A stretch of DNA of 64,000 nucleotides from positions 1-64,000 of the forward strand of contig JAUNLW010000003.1 in NCBI GenBank assembly GCA_030532065.1. Direction: 5' to 3'. Positions within the stretch are counted from its first letter, which is position 1; each line of letters starts with the position of its first letter. The notes under the pieces were generated by a model that saw only the letters and a program-made list of their open reading frames with translations, had not been told where the DNA came from and did not search any database. The position numbers and the translations under genes are program-made. This stretch comes from Eubacteriales bacterium. Lineage in GTDB: Bacteria > Bacillota > Clostridia > Saccharofermentanales > DTU023. Positions 25,962-34,974 of this stretch are shown here, in pieces.

Positions 25962-27038
25962 ATGGCCAGAGAAATAGTTAAGTTTGATTTGGATCGCGAT
26001 TTTAGCGGTTTCGAAGCCTTGAGTAAGGCTTGTTTCGGACCGAATTCCAATCTCAATAAAGAAATGCACCGCTGGTTGCTGGATGAGAACCCTTATCAGA
26101 CGGACGGTAATCTACTCTTCCTCATGAAAGAAAGCGACAAACCCATAGCCTGCGATGGCATCTTGCTAAATGAGCTCTACTTAAAAGGTAAAATCTACTC
26201 GGTAGCTCATTCAGTTAAGTCTATGACAGACCCGAACTATCGTGGTCAGGGCCTATTTAGGACGATGACGGAAAACTCAGTAGAGCAAGCTAAAAAAGCA
26301 GGGGCGGATCTGATCCTGGGACTGGCAAACAAAGCCTCTTATCCGGCTTATCAGAAATTCAACTGGGAGACACTTTTTGAAAAAGAAGTCCTGGTAAAAC
26401 CCATCCATATCAAGAAATTTCTAAAACGCAAGCTGCGTTTCACACCTTTAGCAATGGCAGGAGATGCTGTTTTTAGCCTCTGGGATAAAATTCGTATTTC
26501 TAAGTCCAATAAGGACCTGAATTTTACCTGGTTAGAACAAGTGCCTTCAGAAACACAGCAAGTTTGGAATCGTTTTAAAGATAAATACGACGTGTTGTTA
26601 GTACGAGATTACAAATATCTTAGTTATCGCTATAACGCCCGCCCCGACGTATCTTACCGCACACTCATAATGAGAGACCAAGGTCAGATCGTAGGTTATG
26701 CCATCTTAAGGGAAGCATCTACGGAACATTCGGTACTGGCCTCGGTTGCGGAATTTTTCACTGATCCATTTAACGATAACTACATAAAGTACCTGGCGCA
26801 GCAGCTAACCAAATATGCCTATGAACGAGGTTTAGACTACCTGGTCTTAAGCTGCGGTGATTTTGGTAACTATCGACAAGTGCTAAAAACGCAAGGTTAC
26901 CACCCTACGCTCCAACCACCAGTAAATAACATGATGATTGCCTGTGCTCTAAATGATGAGATAAAGTTGGAAGACCTTAAAGACGCAGAACACTGGCATG
27001 TTACTCAAGGCGACGGTGACGCGGAACTTGACCTGTAA
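25962..27038 (+). CDS. GNAT-family N-acetyltransferase
   Basis: The 358-residue protein has an N-terminal GNAT domain with the acetyl-CoA motif MTDPNYRGQGLFRTMTE (about residues 87-103) and a second, more diverged half in the C-terminus, an Eis-like or two-domain layout. The ATG has AGAGGAGTAAGCT upstream. It follows the FemAB-like gene by 33 bases, so an envelope role is possible. The acceptor is unknown. It converges on the pyrimidine transporter operon with a 15-base gap and no visible terminator. Confidence 0.75.
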   Translation: MAREIVKFDLDRDFSGFEALSKACFGPNSNLNKEMHRWLLDENPYQTDGNLLFLMKESDKPIACDGILLNELYLKGKIYSVAHSVKSMTDPNYRGQGLFRTMTENSVEQAKKAGADLILGLANKASYPAYQKFNWETLFEKEVLVKPIHIKKFLKRKLRFTPLAMAGDAVFSLWDKIRISKSNKDLNFTWLEQVPSETQQVWNRFKDKYDVLLVRDYKYLSYRYNARPDVSYRTLIMRDQGQIVGYAILREASTEHSVLASVAEFFTDPFNDNYIKYLAQQLTKYAYERGLDYLVLSCGDFGNYRQVLKTQGYHPTLQPPVNNMMIACALNDEIKLEDLKDAEHWHVTQGDGDAELDL

Positions 27039-27053
27039 AAGCAAGCTTTCTTA

Positions 27054-27860
27054 TTAGATGTCGCGTTGCAGAAGTTGTAGAATCTTTTCCTTATAAACCA
27101 CGAAACTGGGTTGCTTCCAGAAATTGCCGCTGCGATCATGATCAGGCGGCAAAACTATTTCTTCAATAATGCTACCGGGCTGGCCGCCTAAGATGTAGAT
27201 GCGATCCGAAAGGGTCAGAGCTTCATCAATATCGTGAGTGATGAGTAAGGTGGCAAATTGGGCCTTTTTACGCATACCTAGAAACCAGCGATGCAGCTGC
27301 TCCTTAGTAATTGCGTCCAGAGCGGAGAATGGCTCGTCCAGGAGGAAAAGCTCCGAGGAGAATAAATAAGTACGCAAGAAGGCTGCTCTCTGAGCCATGC
27401 CACCGGAAAGCTGTCCCGGATAATAGTTTTCTGTACCGGCCAGGCCGAAGTTCTCAAAGTGACTGATTGCTTCTGCTAGGGCTTTGTCTTTGCGCTCCCC
27501 TCTGAGTAAGAGAGGAAGGGCTACGTTCTCTGCTATGGTTAGGTGTGGTAAAAGCAAGTCTTTCTGTAGCATATAGGCAATCTTGCCTTTTTGACCGGTA
27601 ATATCCTCGCCTTTAAAAATAACCTTGCCTTGATCAGGCACCAGCAAACCGGCGGCCAGATTGAAGAGGGTAGATTTACCAGCGCCACTAACGCCTAGTA
27701 AAGAAACCAATTCTGCCGGACCCACATAAAGTGAGACATCAGCTAATACCGGCTTACCCGGGAAACTCATGCTGATGTTTTCCATCTGCAACAAGGGAGT
27801 GACTGACGGATCTTGGCCAGCTGACGATGCTTCCTGCTTGGCAAATAATATTTCTTCCAT
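27054..27860 (-). CDS. thiZ: Thiamine-precursor ABC transporter ATPase (ThiZ-like)
   Basis: This ATPase of the nitrate/taurine/pyrimidine class has Walker A GVSGAGKSTLF, signature QLSGGMAQRAA and Walker B ELFLLDEPFSALD, followed by LITHDIDEALTLSDRI. The start is set at the ATG at 27860, which has AAGGAGAAGCCG before it, not the ATG 11 codons upstream. It is last of three transporter genes under a TPP riboswitch. The likely substrate is hydroxymethylpyrimidine or formylaminopyrimidine, salvaged for thiamine. Confidence 0.85.
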   Translation of the reverse strand: MEEILFAKQEASSAGQDPSVTPLLQMENISMSFPGKPVLADVSLYVGPAELVSLLGVSGAGKSTLFNLAAGLLVPDQGKVIFKGEDITGQKGKIAYMLQKDLLLPHLTIAENVALPLLLRGERKDKALAEAISHFENFGLAGTENYYPGQLSGGMAQRAAFLRTYLFSSELFLLDEPFSALDAITKEQLHRWFLGMRKKAQFATLLITHDIDEALTLSDRIYILGGQPGSIIEEIVLPPDHDRSGNFWKQPSFVVYKEKILQLLQRDI

Positions 27861-27950
27861 CGGCTTCTCCTTATTACCGCGATAAAAATGCAAGTTAGGC
27901 TGTTGGCCTCAAGTGGAGACCAACAGCCTGGTGGATTAAGTTATGACAGT

Positions 27951-29117
27951 TTATGCTTCTGGCTTTACCAGATCGTTAGTGAACCCAAAATCTGCGGGAA
28001 TCTCATACTCAATGAGCTTCTCGTCCCAGAGCCAGGCATAGAACTTATTCCAACGCTCGGCATCGATATAGCCCCAGTAGGGCGCGTCAGACTGGTATTG
28101 ATCTTTGAGCCATTCCTGGCTGGCTTTTACGAGCTCAGGATCCAGTTCAGGAACTGCGTCGCAAAGGATCTTAGCGGCTTCGTCAGGATGCTCGATGGCG
28201 TAGTTATAGCCCTTGGCGGTAGCGCGCATAAATGCTTTAGCTAGGTCAGGCTGTTCTTCAAGAAATTTATCGTTGGCAATAATAATGGGGCTGTAGTAGT
28301 CAAAGACAGGGTTCAGCTTGGAGATATCAAGATAGTTGGTGTCCAGATCGGCTTGCTCAATGGCGATACCGTCCCAGGCATAGTAGATCCAGAGAGAATC
28401 AACATTTGTCTGCAGGCCGGAGACTGCGTCGGTAATGGTGTAGGGAACAACCTCTACATCTTCCCATTTGCCGTTATCTGCTTCGACAATATTCTTCATG
28501 ATGGCGATCTCTGTGGGGGTTTCCCAACTGGCGTAGTTATGGCCGGCAAGTTTCCCCGGGCTTTCGATGCCTTTTTCTTTGAGAGAAACGATGCCGGAAG
28601 TGTTGTGGTTGATGATAGCGGCTACCGCAGTTATAGGCATGGGTTCTTCCTTAGCCCAAGCGTTAGAGGTGAAGTCCTGGAAGCTGATGCCGAATTGAGC
28701 ATGACCGGCAGCAACCAAAGTTTCAGCTCCATCCTCCGCAGGCTGCTGAATATCGATCTCAATGCCTTCGTCAGCGTAATAGCCTAAGTTTCTGGCTACA
28801 TAAAGACCGGTATGGTTGGTGTTAGGTGTCCAATCCAAAGAAAAAGTGACCTTCTGTAGCTTTGCATCAGTTTTTGCTTCTGGCTCTGTGGTCTCAGCTT
28901 CTTCATTGCTTTCAGTCTCAGTTTTCTCTGCTTCGGTATGAGCTGCTTCAGTTTTTTCTGGCTCGTTTTCTTCTGCTGCCTGCTTGGTGACTTTGGCAGT
29001 AGTTTCTTTAGTTGGCTGGTTCTTATCATCGGTGTTGCAGGCGGTTAAGCCAAACATCAGAGATAATGCCAGGAGGAGTGTAAGCGCGCGTACGCTAAAG
29101 GTTTTTTTACGTTGCAT
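27951..29117 (-). CDS. thiY: Thiamine-precursor ABC transporter substrate-binding lipoprotein (ThiY-like, NMT1/THI5 domain)
   Basis: The 388-residue protein has a lipoprotein signal with the lipobox FGLTAC, so Cys27 is lipidated. A Thr/Glu/Lys-rich linker of about 50 residues follows, then an NMT1/THI5-like domain starting FSLDWTPNTNHTGLYVA. That WTPN/THTG-type start is characteristic of pyrimidine-binding proteins such as ThiY. It captures the pyrimidine outside the membrane and delivers it to the permease encoded upstream. The riboswitch control supports the thiamine assignment. Confidence 0.9.
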   Translation of the reverse strand: MQRKKTFSVRALTLLLALSLMFGLTACNTDDKNQPTKETTAKVTKQAAEENEPEKTEAAHTEAEKTETESNEEAETTEPEAKTDAKLQKVTFSLDWTPNTNHTGLYVARNLGYYADEGIEIDIQQPAEDGAETLVAAGHAQFGISFQDFTSNAWAKEEPMPITAVAAIINHNTSGIVSLKEKGIESPGKLAGHNYASWETPTEIAIMKNIVEADNGKWEDVEVVPYTITDAVSGLQTNVDSLWIYYAWDGIAIEQADLDTNYLDISKLNPVFDYYSPIIIANDKFLEEQPDLAKAFMRATAKGYNYAIEHPDEAAKILCDAVPELDPELVKASQEWLKDQYQSDAPYWGYIDAERWNKFYAWLWDEKLIEYEIPADFGFTNDLVKPEA

Positions 29118-29142
29118 GTTTACGTGTTTCCTTTCGTGTGAC

Positions 29143-29943
29143 TTATTTATCCTGAACAGCAGTATCCGTTGAACGGCCCTCGCGTTTACTGGTGGCAGTT
29201 TGCCAGGGCATGACCAGTTTTTGGATCTGCTTGAGGAGGCTGAGTAAGAGGAAGCTTAAGGCGGAGATCAAGAAAATAACAGCAAACATCTTATCGAAGT
29301 CATAGCTTTTCTTGACACGCATCATATAGACACCCAGACCGGCATTGCCACCCATCCACTCCGCGATAACCGCTCCGATGATGGCATAGGACGTGGAAAC
29401 TCGGACGGCCGAAAAAAACGCAGGCAGGCTCTCCGGCCATTTGCAGTAGCGAAAGATCTGAAAAGGACCTGCCCCCATGGCTTCTAAGAGTTTTATTCGG
29501 TCTTTATCCGCGTGATTAAAGCCATCCAGCAGATTGACTATCACGGGGAAAAAGGTAGTTAGAAAAACGAGGACGATCTTGGGCAGCGAACCATAGCCCA
29601 GCCAGAGTACCAAAAGCGGTGCTATGGCCACTGTGGGCACGGTCTGTGTAAGTACGGCCAGAGGGTAGAAGGCCAAATGGAAAAACTCGAAGTGATCCAT
29701 GAGTATGGCCAGGCCGATGCCGGCAGCAATACCCAATAGGAGTCCGGCCATTGCTTCCGTGAGCGTAACCTTCAAGTGCTGCATCAAGAGTGGAAAATCT
29801 TTAACAAAAGCTTGGACTACCGCCCAAGGAGAAGGCAACATGAAGCTGGGTATGACCTTAAGTGAGGAAAGTAGTTGCCAGACGGCAATAATAATCACGA
29901 TCACGGACACACTGATTAGATTTTTCTTCCACTTAGGCCGCAT
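29143..29943 (-). CDS. thiX: Thiamine-precursor ABC transporter permease (ThiX-like)
   Basis: The roughly 266-residue permease of the BPD/SsuC type has six helices and the EAA-like loop LLEAMGAGPFQIFRYCKWPESLP. It is first of the permease, binding protein, ATPase operon. I use the ATG at 29943 because AAAGGAG lies six bases before it; an in-frame TTG at 29961 has no good binding site and would lie in the terminator region. The TPP riboswitch and its terminator are immediately upstream. Confidence 0.88.
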   Translation of the reverse strand: MRPKWKKNLISVSVIVIIIAVWQLLSSLKVIPSFMLPSPWAVVQAFVKDFPLLMQHLKVTLTEAMAGLLLGIAAGIGLAILMDHFEFFHLAFYPLAVLTQTVPTVAIAPLLVLWLGYGSLPKIVLVFLTTFFPVIVNLLDGFNHADKDRIKLLEAMGAGPFQIFRYCKWPESLPAFFSAVRVSTSYAIIGAVIAEWMGGNAGLGVYMMRVKKSYDFDKMFAVIFLISALSFLLLSLLKQIQKLVMPWQTATSKREGRSTDTAVQDK

Positions 29944-29961
29944 CCTGATCTCCTTTCCCAA

Positions 29962-29987
29962 GAAAAAACCCGTCCGGAGGGACGGGT
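29962..29987 (-). terminator. Riboswitch-controlled intrinsic terminator
   Basis: ACCCGTCC pairs with GGACGGGT around a 4-base loop and is followed on the minus strand by TTTTTTC. It sits between the TPP aptamer and the permease start, so it is the likely expression platform. In the TPP-bound state the terminator would form and block the transporter genes. Confidence 0.85.
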
Positions 29988-30001
29988 CCTGAAAAACACA
30001 T

Positions 30002-30092
30002 CTGATCCCTACGCCGGCATTATCCGAACAGGTGCTACGGGTCTGACGCGAACTTGCGTCACTCTCAGCCGGTATTCACCAACTCCCCGAAT
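30002..30092 (-). promoter_or_regulatory. TPP riboswitch (THI element)
   Basis: Read on the minus strand, the element has GGGGAG at its 5' side, the hallmark GGCTGAGAGTGACGC, then GACCCGTAGCACCTG, then CGGATAATGCCGGCGTAGGGA. These are the conserved thi-box blocks in correct order and spacing, including the CTGAGA and the P4/P5 GGATAATGCC core. It binds thiamine pyrophosphate and is followed by an intrinsic terminator and the three-gene pyrimidine transporter operon. Confidence 0.96.
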
Positions 30093-30107
30093 ATCTGATT
30101 CCCGATC

Positions 30108-30136
30108 AGCTTAAGGCTAGCGGGATAAAATGTCAA
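30108..30136 (-). promoter_or_regulatory. Promoter upstream of the TPP riboswitch
   Basis: On the minus strand a perfect TTGACA (30136-30131) is followed after 17 bp by TAAGCT (30113-30108), a weak -10. Transcription would start just before the aptamer. Confidence 0.45.
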
Positions 30137-30158
30137 ACCATCTGATAACTAACTATAC

Positions 30159-31670
30159 CTATCTGGCATAGGCAGATTGTGAGCTAAAAGCTGCGTCATA
30201 GGTCAAATCTATACCCAGGCCACGACAAACTTCTTCGTCTGTTTTGGAAGGAATAACTGTGGCATGTGCCTGGCAACCTCTCAGTTCTTTTAACTTGTTA
30301 AAGGCTGCTTCGGCCATAGGGTTAGTAGCGGTTGAGATACTGAGAGCGATCAGTATTTCTTTGGCATCTAAAGGTTCTTCCACATCTCGGAACACTTGGC
30401 CTTTGAGCTTCTGCACTGGCTCCAGGATAAGGGGTGACAACAAGTGCAGGTTGTCCTGGATACCGGCCATTTGTTTGGCAGCGTTGAGCAGGCAGGCGGC
30501 GAGAGAAGACATGGTATATGAAGCCTTGCCACAGACAAATTCGTCAGAACCAAGCTGTAGAGAAGTTACCTCAGTACGGTCTGAGAGCTGGCTGCTTTGT
30601 TGATAGCTGGCTCTCTTTTCGCGCGCGCAACGAACGACCTCACGATCTTCTTCTGTAAGCTGTAGCTCGTGCATAAGAAGCTTGCCTCTTTGGCTAGCTT
30701 CCTGGCTGACCAGACCGCGTTTATATTCGTTATCTAATTGGAAAGAACGGCGGATAACCTCTTGTTTAGCGGCTTCTCTAACGACTTCATCATCAGTGAT
30801 GCAAAAACCGATGCGGTTTACGCCCATATCGGTAGGAGATTTATAAGGAACCTCATCTCCGAAAATTTCTTTCAGAATGCGGCGTAAGAGCGGGAATTGC
30901 TCAACGTCACGGTTATAGTTGACCGCAGAAACACCGTATTCTTCCAGATGGAAGGGATCGATCATATTGACGTCGCCAATATCTGCCGTAGCTGCCTCGT
31001 AAGCGACATTTACCGGATGCTTAAGTGGTAAATTCCAGATCGGGAAGGTCTCAAACTTAGCATAGCCGGCCTTTAAGCCTAACTGCTTTTCGTGGTAAAG
31101 CTGGCTTAAACAAGTCGCTAGTTTGCCGGAATTCGCACCTGGCGCAGTGACCACCACCAGTCGTTTGCTGGTAGGAATGTAGGTGTTCTTACCGTAACCG
31201 GCTGGGCTGACTATAGTGGCAACATCCAAGGGGTAGCCTTCAGTGTAGGAATGTGTGTATACCTTGATGCCAGCATTGCGCAGACGATTCATAAAAATAT
31301 CGGCGGCGGGCTCACCTTGGTAGCGAGTGATTACTACAGAATTGACCGACAAGCCCCACTTGCGGAAATCCTCAATTAAGTAAAAAACCTCCTCATCATA
31401 GGTAATGCCGTAGTCCCCACGAATCTTGGATTTTTCTATATCTTTGGCGTAAATACATATAATAACTTCAGCTATGTCTTTGAGTCGGTTAAGTAGCTTG
31501 ATCTTGGCATCTGGATCAAAGCCGGGCAAAACTCTTGCCGCGTGGTAGTCACCGATAAGCTTGCCACCAAATTCCAGGTAAAGCTTGTCTACACCTTCTA
31601 TCCGCTCGCGGATATGTTGACTTTGTTCTTCCAGATATTTATCTGGGTTAAAGCCTTTTTTGACTTCCAT
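30159..31670 (-). CDS. DUF1846-family protein
   Basis: The 503-residue protein matches the DUF1846 family in length and in the N-terminal block GFNPDKYLEEQSQHIRERI and the block KLYLEFGGKL. Structures of relatives suggest a phosphate or nucleotide-binding fold, but no activity is settled to my knowledge. Glycine-rich stretches such as VVTAPGANSGKL (about residue 175) and GDVNMIDPFHLEEYG are visible. GAGGAG lies eight bases before the ATG. It is monocistronic, with no obvious partner. Confidence 0.85.
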   Translation of the reverse strand: MEVKKGFNPDKYLEEQSQHIRERIEGVDKLYLEFGGKLIGDYHAARVLPGFDPDAKIKLLNRLKDIAEVIICIYAKDIEKSKIRGDYGITYDEEVFYLIEDFRKWGLSVNSVVITRYQGEPAADIFMNRLRNAGIKVYTHSYTEGYPLDVATIVSPAGYGKNTYIPTSKRLVVVTAPGANSGKLATCLSQLYHEKQLGLKAGYAKFETFPIWNLPLKHPVNVAYEAATADIGDVNMIDPFHLEEYGVSAVNYNRDVEQFPLLRRILKEIFGDEVPYKSPTDMGVNRIGFCITDDEVVREAAKQEVIRRSFQLDNEYKRGLVSQEASQRGKLLMHELQLTEEDREVVRCAREKRASYQQSSQLSDRTEVTSLQLGSDEFVCGKASYTMSSLAACLLNAAKQMAGIQDNLHLLSPLILEPVQKLKGQVFRDVEEPLDAKEILIALSISTATNPMAEAAFNKLKELRGCQAHATVIPSKTDEEVCRGLGIDLTYDAAFSSQSAYAR

Positions 31671-31811
31671 ACGTCATTCTCCTCAGCCTATATTGATAGC
31701 TAAGACTCAAGCTTTTTGCTCAGTCTTCTTACGCAAAAACAACATTTTAATGATAGTCCAGTTGATAACCTGCTGCAAGCAAAAGAAGTTTAGATCCCTG
31801 ATAAAGCCTGT

Positions 31812-31823
31812 TATAGCGCTATA
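31812..31823. promoter_or_regulatory. Perfect 12-bp palindrome upstream of larE
   Basis: TATAGCGCTATA is a perfect inverted repeat about 95 bases upstream of larE, within the divergent gap. It may be an operator. A possible extended -10, TGCTAGACT, lies about 35 bases further toward larE. Nothing else is recognised in this 245-base gap. Confidence 0.25.
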
Positions 31824-31915
31824 GTCGCAAATATTACCCTGTAGGTTGAGAACCCATGCTAGACTAAGAAAAATAAGCTATAAATTAACTTTCAAAAAGG
31901 AGTAACAACTTAAAA

Positions 31916-32713
31916 ATGCCAGCTGAAGCCTTAATTTTATCTGCCAAAGCCGGTAGAGGCGTGGATGAGGAATTAGGTCAATTGATCCGTCAATTACCAC
32001 CAGTGGCCCTGGCTTTTTCCGGGGGCGTAGATTCCGCGTATTTGTTATATGCCTTAAGGGCTTCTGAGCATCCCTTCAGAGCTTATTATGTGGCTAGTGA
32101 ATTCCAGCCAGCTTTTGAGCTAAAAGATGCCGAATGTTTAGCTTCGGAACTGGATGTGCCCTTGACGGTAATTAGATTAAGTAACCTGGGAAATAACAAG
32201 ATAGCGGAGAATGGTCCCCAACGCTGCTATTATTGCAAGAAGCAGATCTTCAGCCATATCGCGGAGCGAGCGTTGGCTGACGGTTTTAACTTGCTCCTGG
32301 ATGGCACCAATGCCGATGATCAAGTGGATGATCGGCCTGGCATGCGCGCCTTGACCGAGCTGGGCGTCCGATCACCCTTGCGTGAAGCAAACTTGAGTAA
32401 GGCACGTATTCGTGAGCTTTCGCGTGCTGCGGGCTTGTTTACCTGGGACAAACCGGCTTACGCGTGTCTTGCTACCCGCATAGCAGAGGGTACAGCGATT
32501 GACGCTGCAAGCCTTGCGCGGGTTGAAGAAGCAGAAAACGCATTGTCGGCTATGGGATTTAAAGACTTTCGCTGTCGCAAGTTGGGGGAGGCAGCTAAAC
32601 TGGAAGTGAATGAACATGATCTGCCTCTCCTGATTCAAAAACGTGAACAGGTGCTGGCTGTTTTAAGACCTTACTTTGAGCAGGTGTATCTGGACCTCAA
32701 GCTGCGAAATTGA
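31916..32713 (+). CDS. larE: LarE, ATP-dependent sacrificial sulfur transferase
   Basis: The 265-residue PP-loop protein has the ATP-binding motif AFSGGVDSAYLLYAL (about residues 33-47), CYYC at 104-107 and KPAYACLATRI with Cys184. In LarE of Lactiplantibacillus the Cys in this last motif gives up its sulfur to the pyridinium thiocarboxylate, becoming dehydroalanine. Other LarE proteins use a cluster held by three cysteines, and the additional CxxC leaves that possible. It makes the nickel-pincer nucleotide cofactor of lactate racemase-family enzymes together with LarB and LarC encoded directly downstream. Confidence 0.92.
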   Translation: MPAEALILSAKAGRGVDEELGQLIRQLPPVALAFSGGVDSAYLLYALRASEHPFRAYYVASEFQPAFELKDAECLASELDVPLTVIRLSNLGNNKIAENGPQRCYYCKKQIFSHIAERALADGFNLLLDGTNADDQVDDRPGMRALTELGVRSPLREANLSKARIRELSRAAGLFTWDKPAYACLATRIAEGTAIDAASLARVEEAENALSAMGFKDFRCRKLGEAAKLEVNEHDLPLLIQKREQVLAVLRPYFEQVYLDLKLRN

Positions 32714-32751
32714 TAGAAAATGGTACAAGAAGGGGAGAGCGATCAAACACC

Positions 32752-33507
32752 ATGGAAAAAGAACAGATCAATAATATATTGGAGCAACTGCTTGAGGGAC
32801 AGCTCAGTCAAGAAGAAGCCCTAGATCACCTCTCATATCCGGGCTTTGATGACTTAGGCTACGCTAAAGTAGATCATGATCGCCTAACACGCCAGGGCAT
32901 GAGTGAAGTTATCTACGCCAGCGGCAAAACGCCGGAACAGATTCGTGGTATATGTCTCAATTTGGCTGAACGAGGAGAGAGTAATATACTGCTGACTCGC
33001 CTTAGCCCTGCCAAGGCAGAGAAACTGAAAGATTTGGAATTAGATTACCAAACAATAGCTCAACTGGCTGTATTTAAGCCTCAGGCTCAAGAACTGCGCG
33101 GCAACATCATTATAGCGACCGGCGGCACCAGTGACTTGCCAGTGGCTGAAGAAGCAGCCATTACGGCAGAAACCCTGGGCAGCAAAGTTACGCGCTTGTA
33201 TGACGTGGGGGTTGCGGGAGTTCATCGCATCTTAGCGCAAAAAGAGCTCCTGGACCAGGCAAGAGTAGTTATTGCTGTTGCAGGAATGGAGGGAGCTCTA
33301 GCCAGTGTGGTGGGGGGCTTGGTTGCCTGCCCCGTAATTGCGGTCCCTACCTCTGTAGGCTATGGGGCCAGTTTTAACGGTCTGGCTGCTTTACTTTCCA
33401 TGCTGACTGCCTGCGCTTCCGGCATCGGTGTGGTAAATATTGATAACGGCTTCGGGGCCGCTGTTTTGGCTCATAGAATCAACACGATGACAGCATGTCA
33501 AGACTAG
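32752..33507 (+). CDS. larB: LarB, pyridinium-3,5-biscarboxylate mononucleotide synthase
   Basis: LarB carboxylates and hydrolyses nicotinate adenine dinucleotide in the first step of nickel-pincer nucleotide synthesis. The C-terminal half resembles PurE, with IIATGGTSDLPVAEEAAITAE and the segment VAGMEGALASVVGGLV followed by PVIAVPTSVGYG. I use the ATG at 32752 (251 residues); an upstream in-frame TTG at 32710 overlaps the larE stop and lacks a binding site. It sits between larE and larC. Confidence 0.92.
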   Translation: MEKEQINNILEQLLEGQLSQEEALDHLSYPGFDDLGYAKVDHDRLTRQGMSEVIYASGKTPEQIRGICLNLAERGESNILLTRLSPAKAEKLKDLELDYQTIAQLAVFKPQAQELRGNIIIATGGTSDLPVAEEAAITAETLGSKVTRLYDVGVAGVHRILAQKELLDQARVVIAVAGMEGALASVVGGLVACPVIAVPTSVGYGASFNGLAALLSMLTACASGIGVVNIDNGFGAAVLAHRINTMTACQD

Positions 33508-33557
33508 TTATTTCGCTTTAATAAAACACTAATTAGCACAAAACGGAAGGAGATCAT

Positions 33558-34886
33558 ATGACAAAGAAAATTCTTTACCTGGAATGCAACATGGGTGCAG
33601 CCGGTGATATGTTGACAGCTGCTCTATTAGAACTCTTGCCCGATAAAAATGCCTTTCTGGCAAAATTGCGTTCGATTATCCCTGTGGGCGTAGAGATTGA
33701 TTGTCTACCAGCCCAAAAAGCGGGTATCTGGGGCAGCCAAATGTCTGTGCGTATAAATGGTAATGAAGAAATGAGCCAAGACGTTGCTCTTGGCCGGGCT
33801 GATCACGCTAAAGCTGACCATTCTCACCACGACCATGATCATAGCCATAGTCATGACCATCATGATCACGACCATCGCGATCATAATCACAACCACGCTG
33901 GACATAGCCATAATTCCTATGCTGACATTAGGGAGATACTGGCAAAAATGGATTTGCCTGACAAGGTGCGCCAGGATGCATCTGCTGTCTACCAACTGAT
34001 TGCGGATGCTGAGAGCAAGGCACATGGTGTCTCAGTTGATGAAGTGCACTTCCATGAAGTAGGCATGCTGGACGCGGTAGTAGATGTGGTGGCTGTTTGC
34101 TATTTGATCCATGAGCTAAAACCGGATAAGATCTTAGCCTCGCCTATACACCTTGGATCTGGTCAAGTTCGCTGCGCGCATGGAATCTTACCAGTTCCGG
34201 TTCCCGCTGTGGCACATATACTGCGGGGAGTGCCTACCTATCAAGGTGAAATAAAAGGCGAGCTTTGTACTCCTACCGGAGCGGCGCTCCTGCGTCACTT
34301 TGTTGAAGGTTACGGCCCTATGCCGGTACTAGCAATTAAGCAGGTGGGTTATGGTTTAGGCCATAAGGATTTCCCGGTGGCAAACCTCGTGCGAGCCTTC
34401 TGGGGCACGGAGACCGGAGAGGAAACTACTGACCGCTTCAGTGATCAGGTAGTTGAGATCAAGGCTACGCTTGATGATATGACCGGTGAAGACCTTGCCT
34501 TTGCTGCGCAAAAGCTTTTGGCTGCCGGCGCTTTGGATGTCTATTATCAGAGTATCTATAGCAAGAAATCGCGCCCCGCTTATGAACTGATTTGTCTGGC
34601 CAAACCACAGGAGGCTAAGGCTTTAGCAGAAAAAGTACTGCAGGAGACATCCACTTTTGGTGTTCGCTTCTCTACCTGGGAGCGTTTGATCTTGGAGAGA
34701 GAGTCGGTCTCAGAAAAACTCGGGGAGAGTCCAGTAAGCGTCAAGCATGGTAGTTACCATAATGACAAGTCCGGGCTATATATCCACAAGGCCAAACCGG
34801 AGTACGAAGACTTAGCTAAGTTGGCCGAGAACGAGGATCAACCCTTATATCAGATGCGCCAAGCGCGAAACTGGCAAAAAGATTAA
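33558..34886 (+). CDS. larC: LarC, nickel-pincer cofactor cyclometallase
   Basis: The 442-residue protein inserts nickel into the pincer nucleotide using CTP. It begins YLECNMGAAGDMLTAALLEL, the LarC start block, and carries a histidine/aspartate-rich segment at about residues 79-118 with more than 15 His, likely nickel-binding. The block VDEVHFHEVGMLDAVVD follows. LarC1 and LarC2 are joined in one uninterrupted frame, unlike the L. plantarum gene, which uses programmed frameshifting. The ATG has AAGGAGATCAT upstream. No larA-like racemase gene is in this window. Confidence 0.93.
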   Translation: MTKKILYLECNMGAAGDMLTAALLELLPDKNAFLAKLRSIIPVGVEIDCLPAQKAGIWGSQMSVRINGNEEMSQDVALGRADHAKADHSHHDHDHSHSHDHHDHDHRDHNHNHAGHSHNSYADIREILAKMDLPDKVRQDASAVYQLIADAESKAHGVSVDEVHFHEVGMLDAVVDVVAVCYLIHELKPDKILASPIHLGSGQVRCAHGILPVPVPAVAHILRGVPTYQGEIKGELCTPTGAALLRHFVEGYGPMPVLAIKQVGYGLGHKDFPVANLVRAFWGTETGEETTDRFSDQVVEIKATLDDMTGEDLAFAAQKLLAAGALDVYYQSIYSKKSRPAYELICLAKPQEAKALAEKVLQETSTFGVRFSTWERLILERESVSEKLGESPVSVKHGSYHNDKSGLYIHKAKPEYEDLAKLAENEDQPLYQMRQARNWQKD

Positions 34887-34911
34887 TGGCATAAACATAA
34901 ATGATAAAAAC

Positions 34912-34944
34912 ATCACCCCGCCTCAATTAATTGAAGCGGGGTGT
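34912..34944. terminator. Bidirectional intrinsic terminator between larC and the aldo/keto reductase gene
   Basis: CACCCCGCCTCAATT pairs with AATTGAAGCGGGGTG (one wobble or mismatch) with a tight loop. It is followed by TGTTTTA on the plus strand and ATGTTTTTATC on the minus strand. Confidence 0.85.
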
Positions 34945-34974
34945 GTTTTATGTGGAAATACCAACTGTTTGTAA

